From Amoeboaphelidium protococcarum (Eukaryota > Aphelidiomycota > Aphelidea): 64,000 nt of DNA. This document shows, piece by piece, positions 11,431 through 23,321 of the stretch; the stretch's first letter is position 1; every line of letters begins with the position of its first letter. The stretch covers positions 1,674,001 to 1,738,000 of the forward strand of contig JALECJ010000254.1 in the NCBI GenBank assembly GCA_023515745.1, read 5' to 3'. Both the position numbers and the translations under genes were made by a program. A model generated the notes under the pieces. The model did no database searches, was not told the origin of the DNA, and worked only from the letters and a program-made list of their open reading frames with translations.

Positions 11431-14400
11431 TCAGTGACCAATGATCAAAGCCAAAAGAGCCATGCGAACATACAAGCCATACTTCATCTATCTGAAGTAG
11501 GCAGCGCGAGAGTCAAAGTCAACTTCAGGATCAATTTCATTGACTCTTGGCAGTGGATGCATCAAGATCATATGAGCCTTGGCCTTTTGCATAGTGGTGT
11601 TGGTAATAGTGAACGCATTCTTAACGCGTTCATACTCCTTCGCATCAGTGAACCGTTCCTTCTACACACGAGTCACGTAAATGACATCGGAGCGCGCAAT
11701 CAGATCATCACTCAACTCCTGGAACTGCTACTACTACAGGCCGGCCTTGGATAGTTCTTTCACCAGATCTTGCGGCATCTCAAGGCCAGGCGGTGCGACA
11801 TAAGTCACCTTGACGTCGTACAGAGCGAGAATCTTCACCAAGCTGTGCACAGTTCTGCCATTCTTCAAATCACCAACCACGGTAATGTTTAGCCCATTGA
11901 CAGTTCCCAGCTCCTCTCTGATAGTATACACATCCAGGAATGCCTGAGTAGGATGTTCACCAATACCATCGCCGGCATTGATCACAGGCACTTTCGAGAC
12001 CTTGACAGCCTATTGACACGATCCAATTTCAGGATGACGCAGTGCAACAGCATCGGCATAACATGCCACAGTTCTCACAGTGTCCTCCAATGATTCCCCC
12101 TTCTGAACGGATGAACCTTGCTGTGACACATTCACCACCTATCCACCCAGTCTAATCATTGCAGTCTCAAAGGAAACACTGGTCCTCGTAGACGGTTCAT
12201 AGAATAGATTGCATAAAACTTTACCAGCCAGAATATTAGCAGAACCATGTCTCTCCACAATCGTGCGCATTTCGTGGGCGGCATTAAATAGAATATGCAG
12301 CTCGGCGCGAGTAAACTGCTTCACACTCAAGATGTTCTAACGATAGAACGGCGTCTTGGTCAACTTACCAGCCTCTGACGGTGTGACACTTGCCTCTCTT
12401 GCGCGTCTGCTACCAAGATGCTCTTGACTTTACGTGACAATCTAAGATTAACTCTTGACAGGGGATTGTTGCTTGTTGTGCTTCAGCAGATCGCCTTCTT
12501 CACTTGATTGATACACAGCTCTAGGGGCAGCATCTACAGGCGCATTCAACGCACCGGTACCAGACATTGATGAAACATTAACCATGTTCAGCTTCTGCCC
12601 AGTCTTTGGAGCTGTGTCCACGTAGCGACCATCGATGACAATGGCATTCTAATTCACCACCACTCTAGACACACTGCCTACCAGTCTCTACTGAGACACT
12701 GCTTTGTCGCTAACCTGCACCACTCTATCAACTTCAACCTCAACATAGCAATCATCTTTAGGAACGATGGACAAAATCTTGGCAGGATTGATGTACAGCT
12801 TTTGCATAAGCGACTTCATAGACAACTTTCCATCCATCACGGCCGTCATCAGCAGGGAAATGAGATTGCAGTCTCCGCCATTGCCATTCACATGATCACC
12901 GCTTGAAAGACAATCAATATGCTCGACATTTTGCCATACTGCAGACTCAGCATCATTTTGACCACAGAGGAAAGAGATTGGCACATCAAAAGTCACGTTC
13001 ATTCCGCGCTTTTTGGCCAATACTAGTATAGCAATATCACTATCGCTTTACACACCACTGACATGAACTTGTATATCACCAAGACTAGCAAGAAGCAACA
13101 CGGAGGTGAGCTATTATTCAGACGCTCTGACAAATAGTCTCTGCTCCACACCACTTTTCAGCTAGGCGAATAAAGACTACAACTTTGCCAGATCAATGGC
13201 ATTCTGCGTCAAATCAAGACAGAATCTACCAGAAGAAACATCCAGTACATTGTCAGCTTGCAGCGACTCAGATTGAACGAAATTAACATCCAACTCGCCG
13301 TCAACTTTCTGATTACACCAGAAATGAGCCACTCCAAAACCATTCTGTACCAGATTCTTTGATACCTACTTTGCCTGAGACACGTCTGAAAGATAGCACC
13401 CAACATCGATAAACCCTGGCAACTTAACAGTCTAATGGCTGCTTTGACAATCCAAGTGCGTGACATCCAACGGAAACTATCTAGTAAGAGCTTCCACAAA
13501 CAACTTGGCACATTTGACATTTGTGATCAAAGGGATGGACATGTCCACCGCCAATCTTCTAGAGATGTATCCTTTCGACATGTAACTAGCTGGTCTTCTG
13601 TACTTATTACGCGATGGCAAATTGATGTACAAGTCAATCAGGTTGTTGGACAAGTGCTCATGCAAACTATACTCTGGCTTACCCTGACTCTGCGGATGGT
13701 CTTCATAACTCTCCAACATCTTCACCGGAATACCGTGCTCAGAAATAAAGTCTGCCGTACCAGCGGTAGCATAAATCACAAATCCCATTTTCATAAGCTT
13801 GAACACTGACGGTAAGAACTCTTACTTCTCCTTATACGATCCAATAGATAAAAGAATATTCTTCTTTGGCATCTTGAAGCCAGTTGAGAGCAGCGCCTTC
13901 AAATAAGCTTCATACTTATCGCGACCAAAGCAAGCAACTTCTCCGGTGGAAGACATTTCGACACCCAGCACAGGATCAGAACCGCTCAATCTACCAAAAC
14001 TAAACTGAGGTACTTTGACGCACACAAAGTTTCTTCCATCTCTACGTGATTTGAACACATCATCATACGGAAGACCAAGCATAATCTTAGTGGCCAGCTC
14101 AATCATATCCACACCAAGTACTTTGGACACAAATGGGAAAGAACGTGACGCTCTGACATTACATTCGATAACTTTAATCTGATTATCTTTGGCAATAAAC
14201 TAGATATTGAAAGGTCCAGTAACATTCAGAGCAGTAGCAATCTTCTGTGTGGCCTCTTCAATCTTGCGCACTGTAATCTTTTCCAAGTCCTGTGGCGGTA
14301 GAATCAACGTCGCGTCTCCAGAGTGGACGCCAGCATTCTCCACATGTTCACTTATGACTTGGTGAATTACAACACCATCCTTTGCCACAGCGTCCATTTC

Positions 14401-17400
14401 AATCTCTTTCGCATCTTCAATGAACTTGCTGATGACCACAGGATGTTCCTGAGACACGGCGACAGCTTGCTTAAGATAACTTTCCAAATCCTCAGCAGAA
14501 TAAACGACATTCATCGCTGCACCACTGAGCACGTATGATGGTCTGACTAGAACGGGGAATCCAACCTTATCACAGAACATCTGGGCATCGTTCAAATTGG
14601 ATAGTTCTTTCCACTATGGCTGATCCACCTCAATGCTATCACACATTCGACTAAATTTATATCTGTTCTCTGCACCATCAATCTACTCCGGACTGGTACC
14701 AAGAACCTTGACATTCTCTCTATGCAGTTGCAGTGCAATATTGTTCGAGGTCTAGCCACCCATACTCACGACAACACCAGTAGACTATTCAAGCTGATAA
14801 ATATCCAGCACTTTCTCAAGCGTGATGTTCTCAAAGTACAATCTGTCCGCTTCATCATAATCAGTACTAACAGTCTCTGGATTAAAGTTAATCATAACAG
14901 TCTTTTGACCATTCTCGCGCAGAGTTCTGATAGTTCTCACAGCGCACCAGTCGAACTCGACAGAGCTACCAATTCTATACACACCAGAGCCGAGTACAAT
15001 GACACCAGAGTCATTAAATTGAACGTCGTGACTGGATGCATTATAAGTCATATAAAGATAATTGGTGAACGCCGGAGATTCTGCTGCAACAGTATCAATC
15101 TACTTCACAAATGGAAGTATGCCATTCTCCACACGATACTTCCTAACAGCCATTTCAGATGAAGCGACCAATTAAGCAATCTGTTTATCAGCAAATCCAA
15201 TCTACTTGGCATACTTAAGGACAGGCACTGGAATAGCTGAAGACTTGAATTCACGAATACGTTTGTCAAGCTGCACGATTCCGTACAACTTATTCAAAAA
15301 CCATTTATCAATCGATGTCAACTGCCACACCTGATCAACGGTGAACTTCCCCAAATGGAACGCTCTGGCAATGGCAAAAACTCTCTTGTCGGAGGGATGT
15401 TTAAGCTCGTCCTCAATCTCACAATCAGGCACAATCTGATTATCACTGAATCCCAAGAACTGACCATCAATGCAACGCAGCGCCTTCTAAATCGTCTCCT
15501 CAAAAGATCTACCAATAGACATGACTTCACCGACACTCTTCATAGCAGAGCCGACTTTAGTACTCACGCGAGTAAACTTTTTCAAATCCCAACGCGGCAT
15601 CTTCACGACGACATAATCCAGACTAGGCTCAAAGCAGGCACAAGTCACCTTGGTCACATTGTTCTTGAGTTCATTCAGTGGAATATTGAGACCGAGCTTA
15701 GCAGCAACGAAAGCCAAAGGATAACCAGTGGCTTTACTTGCTAAAGCAGAAGAGCGCGATAATCTAGCATTGACTTCGATAATACAATACTGCTTGGTGT
15801 CTGGATTTAAAGCGTATTAGATATTACACTCGCCAACCACGCCCAAGTGACGAATGACGTTCACCGCGGTAGATCTAAGCATGTTATAATCTTCATCAGA
15901 CAAAGTCTGCGATGGACACACGACTATACTATCACCAGTGTGAATACCAAGCGGATCGAAATTCTCCATGTTACAGACTGTGATACAGTTATCATTACAA
16001 TCTCGCACCACTTCATACTCAATCTCCTTCCAGCCTTTCATACTCTTCTCCACCAGAACTTGCGGGCTCACAGCGAAAGCCTTATTACACAATTCAGTCA
16101 ATTCCTTCTCATTCTACGCAAATCCACTCCCAAGACCACCCAAAGCAAAAGCTGCTCTGGCAATAACAGGATATCCAATCTTGCGTGCAGCATCTAAAGC
16201 TTCCTTGACGGTTTACGCACTGGCACTCTCGGCACATTTTTCACCAATCTCTGCCATCTTGCAAGCAAATAGTTCTCGATCTTCAGTCATAATCACAGTC
16301 TCTATCGGAGTACCCAAAACTTTGACACCCAACTACTCAAATTCATCCTTCATCTTGATACCACAATTAAGTGCAGTCTAACCACCAAACGAGACGTAAA
16401 TACCGTCAGGCTTTTCATGCTAAATCACTTTACGCACGAAATCAGGAGTAACAGGGAGGAAATAGACCTTATCAGCTAATCCTTTAGATGTTTGAATGGT
16501 GGCGATATTCGGATTGATCAACACAGTGTATATACCTTCCTCTTTCAGTGCCTTGATTGCCTATGAGCCAGAATAATCAAATTCTCCAGCCTGGCCGATA
16601 CTCAGTCCACCTGATCCCAAAATGAGAACCTTCTTGACATTGACTCTGTTAGGCTTGACCACTTCCGCGGAACTCGGGAAAGGAAATTAAGCTAACTTGC
16701 CACTAACAGAACAGCTGCGCACTACATCAATGTACTTTTGAAATAAGAATTCAGTATCTTTAGGACCAGCATTGCTTTCAGGGTGGAACTGGACGGAGAA
16801 ATATGGCAGTGATTGGTGATAAATTCCTTCGTTAGATCCATCATTGGCATTGACAAAATACTCCTTCCATCCATCTGGTAGAGTAGACGCATCAACTGCA
16901 TATCCATGATTCTGACTAGTGATGTAACAACGACCAGTCAGCAGATCAGTACATGGAATATTATGACCACGATTACCAAACTTCATTTTACTGGTCTGGG
17001 CACCGGCAGCTAGAGCTATCAACTAGTGACCAAGACAGATACCAAAGATTGGCTTAGTCTGACTTTTGATTAACTAAGAGAGCTTATTGATGACCTTTTG
17101 ACATTGCTTTGGATCTCCAGGACCATTACTCAGAAACAGACCATCATACTCTGCCTATTTAGCCACAATATCATAGTCATGAGGAACAACTAAAACATCA
17201 ACGCCATACTTGTTAAAGCAACGAATCTAGTTGTACTTCATACCAACGTCCAAAGCTAATATTCTCAGAGGCCTTCCGGAAGAGCCCACCACTGCAGAAT
17301 CATTTGGAGCAGCATACAACTTTGGCTCTTTACAAGACACCTTTGCCACCAGGTCCAGTTCATTAGGATCTTCAAAAGGCAAAGAGACGAAATCGTTCGC

Positions 17401-17973
17401 GAAGAACTCCTGACCAAACAACACTGGCGAACTATCACCAAAGACAATACTACCCAGCATGGATCCATTATCACGAATCATCTGCGTCAGCACTCTAGTA
17501 TCGATGCCCCATAATGCAGGGACTCCCTCCTTCTTCAACCATGCAGCTAGGGATGACTTGGCAAGATAATGAGAATACTCCTCCGTGTAACTGGCTACAA
17601 TAAGACCAGCAACGTGGATCTTGTGACTCTCAAAATAACGCGGTAAGTCGTTCAAAGCTTTATCCACGTCCTGCCATGAGGGGACACCATAATTACCAAT
17701 CAGCGGGTAAGTCAACACCAGAATCTAGCCACAATAGCTAGGATCAGTCAAACTCTCGACATATCCAACCATTCCTGTTTAAAACACCAGCTCACCAGAC
17801 ACACTCTTAGTTGCACCAAAAGATATGCCTTGATATGCAGAGCCATTCTTCACCTTGAGTAGGCCAATCTCATGATCACCATTCAGATCAGGCAGAGAGG
17901 CAAGATCGTGCGTGATACCAGGAGAACTTGGTTGACTCTCAACTATTCCACCGTTTGGTTATTGTAAAGTCAT
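11431..17973 (-). CDS. URA2: CAD/URA2: GATase-CPSase II-(inactive DHOase-like)-ATCase
   Basis: A 2180-residue single exon for the first steps of UMP synthesis. The glutaminase domain (about 1-390) has GICLGHQLIAL with the catalytic Cys and FHPE. Two carbamoyl-phosphate synthetase ATP-grasp halves follow. The ATCase domain (from about 1880 to the end) has [15 protein letters not shown] and [13 protein letters not shown] and closes with [10 protein letters not shown]. In between lies a DHOase-like domain whose metal site is gone: the usual DxHxH is replaced in [16 protein letters not shown], and the usual DHAPHT region reads [11 protein letters not shown]. Human CAD is active at this step, while fungal URA2 is not, so a separate DHOase is expected. 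The start was chosen for a short N-terminal leader and the complete GATase. Confidence 0.97.
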
Positions 17974-18370
17974 GATCAACAATTGAACTCTTTTACGATA
18001 ATAGTCTTCGTAGAATAATGAAAAGGCTGAATTGAATATCAAAGCTAGATGCTACTAGGTAGATACGACTAAATGATGTTGTTGATATCAGGAGAAGATC
18101 AACGGCGGCAACTGAACGCGAAACGATCGGTAGAACGACGCGTTTCGGTTGGCGAGTGTGGCGCATTTAACGCATGTTGTTGTGTCTCGGCCTTGTGAAA
18201 GATCTCGTTTCACCTCATCACTTTACTTCCCGTCTTTGGAATGATGTGCGCAAGTGAAACGCTTACGAAACTTTATATCCAGAAATTCGGTTTTAGGATA
18301 ATTATCATTGATGTTTACCATAATACACTGTTTACTTCTTCTCATTAATATATCTCGAATAGTTTCAAAA
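17974..18370. other. CAD upstream region
   Basis: About 400 bp between the CAD start codon and the 3' end of the APH-type gene, both on the minus strand. It contains ACGCGTTTCG near 18157-18166 (an MCB-like ACGCGT core) and a partly inverted GCGAAACG nearby at 18119-18126. These may be promoter elements; nothing coding is seen. Confidence 0.4.
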
Positions 18371-19620
18371 TCAAAGCTTTGCGTGACTCTGTCTTAGGCC
18401 GTGTTGTAAGTAATCTTCTAATCCAGTTTGAGCTATCTGCCAAGCAATTTGACAGCATGGATCTGCATATGACGCGTACTATTGTGCTACAGAATCAGAA
18501 GCAGACGCTTGGCCACGAACTAGTCTAGCTCCTATTCCCTACAATATCACAGCCATTCTGAAGAAGGAGAATGACACACAGAAGGGCCAGATGGCTTCCA
18601 ACCTGTCATAATCTATGATTTTAACTGCATCACAGTATTTTTGCAGGAATTCAGATACATCAGGAACAACAAAACTTGCAGATGATTTTTCAAAAGAATA
18701 AAGACCGCCTTTCTATTAAGCCAATCCTGTCATGCCACCAACAAAGGTCCCATGAATATATAATGGTAATAATAAGTTTGCAAGATCACTTAAAGCGCCA
18801 GGATAATCAGCAACTGATGAGAGTTCCCAGTCCAATACGGCCGCAACTTAACACTGCTCATCATTGCTAAATATACAATTATCCAACTTGTAGTCGCCAT
18901 GAACCACTGTTGATCTAGTCGAATATTTATCGAACTGATCAATCTAACCACTATAGAAATCTAGCAGTTCATCAAAATACATCAACTTAGCACCAATGAC
19001 TTGCGCCTAGCTTTGAGAAACTTTACCAAGAGTGTGAATTTATCGCTGGTAGAAGGAGCCAGGCTTGTAGATTTTCTAGAGATTAGGATAGAGTTAAACA
19101 TCAACCGAGTGAATTTTAGCAAGTACACTTATAAGACTGCCATAAACATCCACGATTGTATTTTTATTTTATGGCATGGATAAACACACGTCTCTGACAT
19201 CTTTATAATTCGGACCGGCGACATATTACATCAAGTAGAACTCAGTTCCAATCACCGACAAATTGCGACAATAGTTCAACATTTTAGGGACAGGGACGTC
19301 ACACGTTGTCATGGCTTCCATCATAATAAACTCTCGATAAATATTGTGAGCCGTCTAGGATAATAGTTTACCATGAGGCTTTCTGCGCAACACCAACTTG
19401 TGCCCATCGCATTCCAATAAGTAAGTCGGATTAGATTGGCCTTGTGAGAACTTTTTGACTCGAAACTTTTTTCCAGCATTAAGTTTCAATTGTTAATGTA
19501 GGTACTCCTTAAGCTATCCAAGATCAATACCATGCCTACACATAAATCAGTTTAAGTAACAACAATTTCAATCTCGCGTTCGAAGTATTATTACTCTTAG
19601 TCAGAACTTTGCTAGCTCAT
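18371..19620 (-). CDS. APH-family phosphotransferase (ACAD10/11 kinase-domain type)
   Basis: Exon 1 is 19620-19595 and exon 2 is 19535-18371, joined across a 59-nt intron; 396 aa. Splicing gives MSQQSSDQE|HGIDLGQLKEY, keeping the helix ahead of the nucleotide loop FSQGQSNPTYLLECDGHKLV. The Brenner-type catalytic motif is VVHGDYKLDNCIF and the metal motif is VLDWELSSVADY followed by LSDLANLLLPLY. This set matches the aminoglycoside-phosphotransferase-like domain that sits beside acyl-CoA dehydrogenase in ACAD10/ACAD11, where it phosphorylates 4-hydroxyacyl-CoA. Here it stands alone. Substrate is inferred. Confidence 0.85.
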
Positions 19621-19934
19621 ATTGGGATGTTATGTGTGATCTAACGACGCGACACGCAAGATGAAAAGACGATTTGCCAGAGCTCGTTAACAAAACTGAC
19701 ATGATTATAAAATTATAAAAAGACCCCTCGTTATCTTCTGAACTAAAACATAACCAAATCAAACGAATCTTAAAAAAAGACCACTTGTAAAAGTCGTCCA
19801 CATTGCCAAGTGACTCATATTGCCTATTTGGGAAGAGTTGAAATCTGAAATGTGAAACATCGCGTTTCGTCACGTCTCTTTTCAATTCTGTTTCAACTAA
19901 CAGAATTTGCAAGTTAAATATAGGTTTCTAGAAA
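19621..19934. other. Divergent promoter region
   Basis: 314 bp between the starts of the APH-type gene (minus) and the second GH16 gene (plus), so probably a shared bidirectional promoter. No gene is supported here. Confidence 0.45.
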
Positions 19935-20870
19935 ATGTTCACTACTTTGGCTGTACTTTTGGTCATATTGAGTACGCTTACTAGTCTTAAGGGCGACTTT
20001 ATAGCTAAAGATTATTCTGGCAATTGCTGCGATGATATTAGCAAGTGTCGCAATAGCGAGGGGAAGTGCGGAACTGGCCCGGAGTATTGGTAAGCTTGTA
20101 TATACTATCAGTGTATTATAGAGTCAGCGCGATATATCTATGTAGTGGTTGCGATTGTGTGTGTGGAGCTTGCTTAACTTGCAGACCTTCTATATTCCCG
20201 AAAGTGAGCTATCCTCGTTCTGATATCGAGGAATTCGATGGTTTCAGACACTTCAACTTTACCGTGGACTACTGCTCAAACAATGTATGGATGAAAGACG
20301 GTGTAATTACTTTGAGAATGGACTCTGTCTGTGGTACTCGTTTATCTTCAAAGAAAAAGTTTAAAGAAGGGTACTTTGAGGCTAGAATTAAAACAGCAAC
20401 GACGTCCGGTGTGGTCACATCATTCATACTGATGAGCTCCCGCGATCCACATGAGAAGGCTGATGAAATTGATTTTGAATGGGTGGGTAAGATTAGACGC
20501 AACGTTTAGACTAATTTCTTTGTGGATTCTGTGCTGAATTATACCAATGTGAAAGGATTTACATCTCCTTATGACACGTCTGAAGTATTCTAGACTTATG
20601 CCATTGATTTCAACAAGAAGCGCATAAAGTATTACATTAATGGGAATGTTGTCAGAACTGTCAAAAATGATGGAGTAAATCCGTATCCAAAGAGGCCTAT
20701 GCATGTTTAGATTGGAATTTGGTAAGTTTTTCTGTGCTATTGGATGATGTTTCATGCGCAATATTTGTAGGGACGGCACTCAAACATCTGGATGGGCTGG
20801 TACAGTTGACCATACCAAAGGTCCATTCTATGTTTACGTTGATTACGTAAGATTCCGCTACACGAGATGA
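19935..20870 (+). CDS. Secreted GH16 Crh-like transglycosidase with Cys-rich N-terminus
   Basis: Three exons (19935-20089, 20146-20721, 20771-20870) with introns of 56 and 49 nt give 276 aa. A signal peptide (FTTLAVLLVILSTLTSL) precedes a Cys-rich segment (NCCDD, CGTGPEYC|GCDCVCGACLTC) whose spacing is restored by splicing; it may be a carbohydrate-binding or disulfide-rich module. The GH16 active site is DEIDFEWVG at about residues 158-166. The C-terminal GIWDGTQTSGWAGTVDH is also rebuilt by the second splice. The Crh family cross-links chitin and beta-glucan in fungi. Frame and all three exon lengths sum exactly. Confidence 0.88.
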
Positions 20871-21270
20871 TTGCTATAAGTTATTGTATGAAACGAATAA
20901 ATGTGAATTTCCTTGATTAAATATGGCAGTCTCTTTTACTTTGTTTTATTGGATAGTAACGTTGGTTTCGTATCAACACTTTACCAGAGGTTCGTGCACA
21001 TCGGAACTCAATAATAGACAGCTTACAAAGACGCAGGGCACAAGAGCTGAATTTATTAAAATCGTATTTAAATCATTCTATCACTATGCTTATATTGATA
21101 GCCAAATGTGGCGCGTATGAGTTTGCTTGCGATGCAACTATTATCGACTTGAACGACTTATCACAGTTAGGCGCATTTGAAACAATGAAGACCAAACATT
21201 GTTAGAAAAGGCCGCTGATACTTGTTCGATCTAGGCGCGAAATTACAGAGTACCAGGATCTATTCCTGTA
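20871..21270. other. Spacer upstream of the tRNA
   Basis: 400 bp. One frame at 20923-21120 starts with ATG and encodes 65 residues with a hydrophobic N-terminus, but no motif or neighbour supports it. The rest may hold the GH16 3' UTR. Confidence 0.35.
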
Positions 21271-21342
21271 GGCGCTATTGTGTAATGGTTATCACGTCAG
21301 ACTTTGACTCTGGAGACCTTGGTTCGATTCCGAGTAGCGCCT
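21271..21342 (+). tRNA. tRNA-Gln (anticodon UUG)
   Basis: A full cloverleaf: acceptor GGCGCTA pairs with TAGCGCC, the D arm contains AATGGTTA, the anticodon stem TCAGA/TCTGG closes loop CTTTGAC with anticodon TTG at its centre, and the T arm has GGTTCGATTCC. The discriminator base is T, as in eukaryotic tRNA-Gln. There is no intron and CCA is not encoded. It reads CAA (and CAG by wobble). It cannot by itself read the UAA/UAG Gln codons, so separate UUA/CUA-anticodon tRNAs must exist outside the window. Confidence 0.95.
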
Positions 21343-21672
21343 ATTTTTGGTACAGATTTCACATGCTCTCTTGAATAAAATTTTGCAACTTGTATCTATT
21401 GACCATGTTCATTTTAGGATACTTTTTATACCTCATAGCGTCCTAATGCTGACGCTGGAACGTTCTTCTAACAGACCATTTGGCTGATCAGACCGCGAAG
21501 TTTGAAACTGCTTTGTCAAAGTACTGAAATACGTTGAAAGGCTGAACGTGACGTGCTATAAGACTATGAGGCCTCGTATTTGCTGCAAAAGAATAAGTAT
21601 GTCTGTTAAGTGAAAAATACAAACATTTCTGCACACTAATGAATATGAATAAATGCCATGTCAAAATTCTGA
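21343..21672. other. Spacer between tRNA-Gln and the sterol reductase 3' end
   Basis: About 330 bp with no recognisable gene beyond the tRNA terminator. Confidence 0.4.
21344..21348 (+). terminator. RNA polymerase III T-run terminator
   Basis: Five consecutive T residues begin two bases after the tRNA 3' end, the standard Pol III stop signal. Confidence 0.8.
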
Positions 21673-23085
21673 TCAGTAGACGTAAGGAATCAGCTACCAT
21701 CTGACCAGCTTCTTGTAATCCTCCCAATACTTTCCATACTTGCCAGAGCAGCGAGCATCGTCACGGCGGATTCTAGTCAACAAAAGAATAGTCATGTAAA
21801 TAATGTAAAAGTATGGCAGCAGGTGCTGGAATCCACAAGCAGCACACATTGCAAAAGACAAGATCAAATCACCAGTGTAGTTGAAATGTCTTGCCAATCC
21901 CCACCAACCAGAGGCCAATAGAATTGAAGAATGTTCCTTTCCGTCGGTAGTAGTGTACTTGGCACGTACAAACTTGGCAGGCTTGCCCCAGATCAAGCAG
22001 TTGCCGTCATGCTTACGTACAAAGTCCTTCTGGTGATTGACCGCTCTAAAAATGTAGTAGCCAAACATACCAATACCAAAGACGGCAGCGCAGACAAGCG
22101 GGTGCAAGTCAACAGGATTGCGGACCAGATAGTGCGACTACAGAGTGTACATGAATGGCAGCCAGCATGCATCACCCCAAGCCAGATAGAATCCCATATG
22201 ATCATGGCAAATGTCCACAGTCTTCAAGTACCACTCCTCATTAATGAAAAAGTCAATAACATACAAAAAGTGCAGCCAGTTGACCAACACCATAGAATTG
22301 GTGACATATCCAATCTGCTAGTACTGGGCAGCAGCAAACGACAGATTAATCAGAGTCCAAGCCACAATTCCGATACGACCATTGTGAAACAATTTGAAAT
22401 CCCACAGCTTTCCGAAACGAGGATTGAATTCGATGCCGAAAAAGAAATCGTAAATCAGCGAGCCAGAGAACTTGCGATCGCCCGCATGCGTAGGGAACAG
22501 GTGAGCTTTGACATAGACAAATGCAGACAGAAAGTATCCATATACATTGGTAGCCACCAGCAAAGTTCCCCAGTAATCATAGATAATGGTAGGACTGAAC
22601 AGCTTGAAGTAGAAAGATCCAGCGATAAAGAGTGCGTGGGTCAGCATCCAAGCCTGCAGTCCATTCACATTGTATTGTAACAAGTGTCCAGCAGGTGTGT
22701 TCTGGCCATATGCCAACTTGCCGGGCAAGAACGCGTGCAACAGACCCTGGAAACCCAGCCATGCAGCGTACAACTTCATGCCATTCCAGTCAATAGCAGG
22801 CAACTTGTCGACAATCACGGAACGGAAAGCACTTTCAGTAAAGCCAAGCTTGTATAGGAGCATTAGCGGTTCAGACAGGGAGCACTGGTAACTATCGCAT
22901 GCCATCCAAAAGTAGACAACCATGAATGGGCAGAAGGCCATTATCATTGCACAAGTAGCGACACTGACAAAGTCTGGAGCATGCTAGCGACCCCATGTCG
23001 GATTTTGATGTTGCTGCAACTTCTTCTTTTGCAACAGTGCAGTTCTGTTGTCAGCACTTAGAGTCCGAGGCTCTGCGACAGTCAT
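21673..23085 (-). CDS. DHCR7: 7-dehydrocholesterol (sterol delta-7) reductase
   Basis: A 470-residue multi-span membrane protein of the ERG4/ERG24 family. The region [20 protein letters not shown] followed by [20 protein letters not shown] is the DHCR7 hallmark rather than delta-14 or delta-24(28) reductase. Further motifs are [32 protein letters not shown] and a C-terminal [15 protein letters not shown] ... IPYVY. It reduces the C7-C8 double bond using NADPH in the ER, so the cell should be able to make delta-5 sterols. Classical ergosterol-making fungi lack this enzyme, while animals, plants and some early-diverging lineages have it. Single exon, with start codon followed by a short cytosolic leader. 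Confidence 0.93.
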
Positions 23086-23321
23086 CTTTAAATGTTTAAA
23101 GTCCTTTATTGGAAATGCGATAAAGATGTTTGAAGAATAAAGGGGAGAGGTGACTCGCGACGGACTTTAAAGTGTGACATCATTTAGTCTGACACGCCTC
23201 TGAAGCAACGTGGCGTCAATCTAAAAAGGAAATACTTTACGCGTGTTAAACGGACACTAAAAATCGAGTACGGCAAATGAACACTAAAAAATATATTTTT
23301 TTAAATCATAACATACTCAAT

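Noticed and set aside
13435-13809. 124-codon plus frame inside CAD
   Set aside because: Antisense of the CAD coding frame, which matches a known family throughout.
21931-22680. 249-codon plus frame opposite DHCR7
   Set aside because: Long antisense shadow; DHCR7 motifs on the minus strand are decisive.
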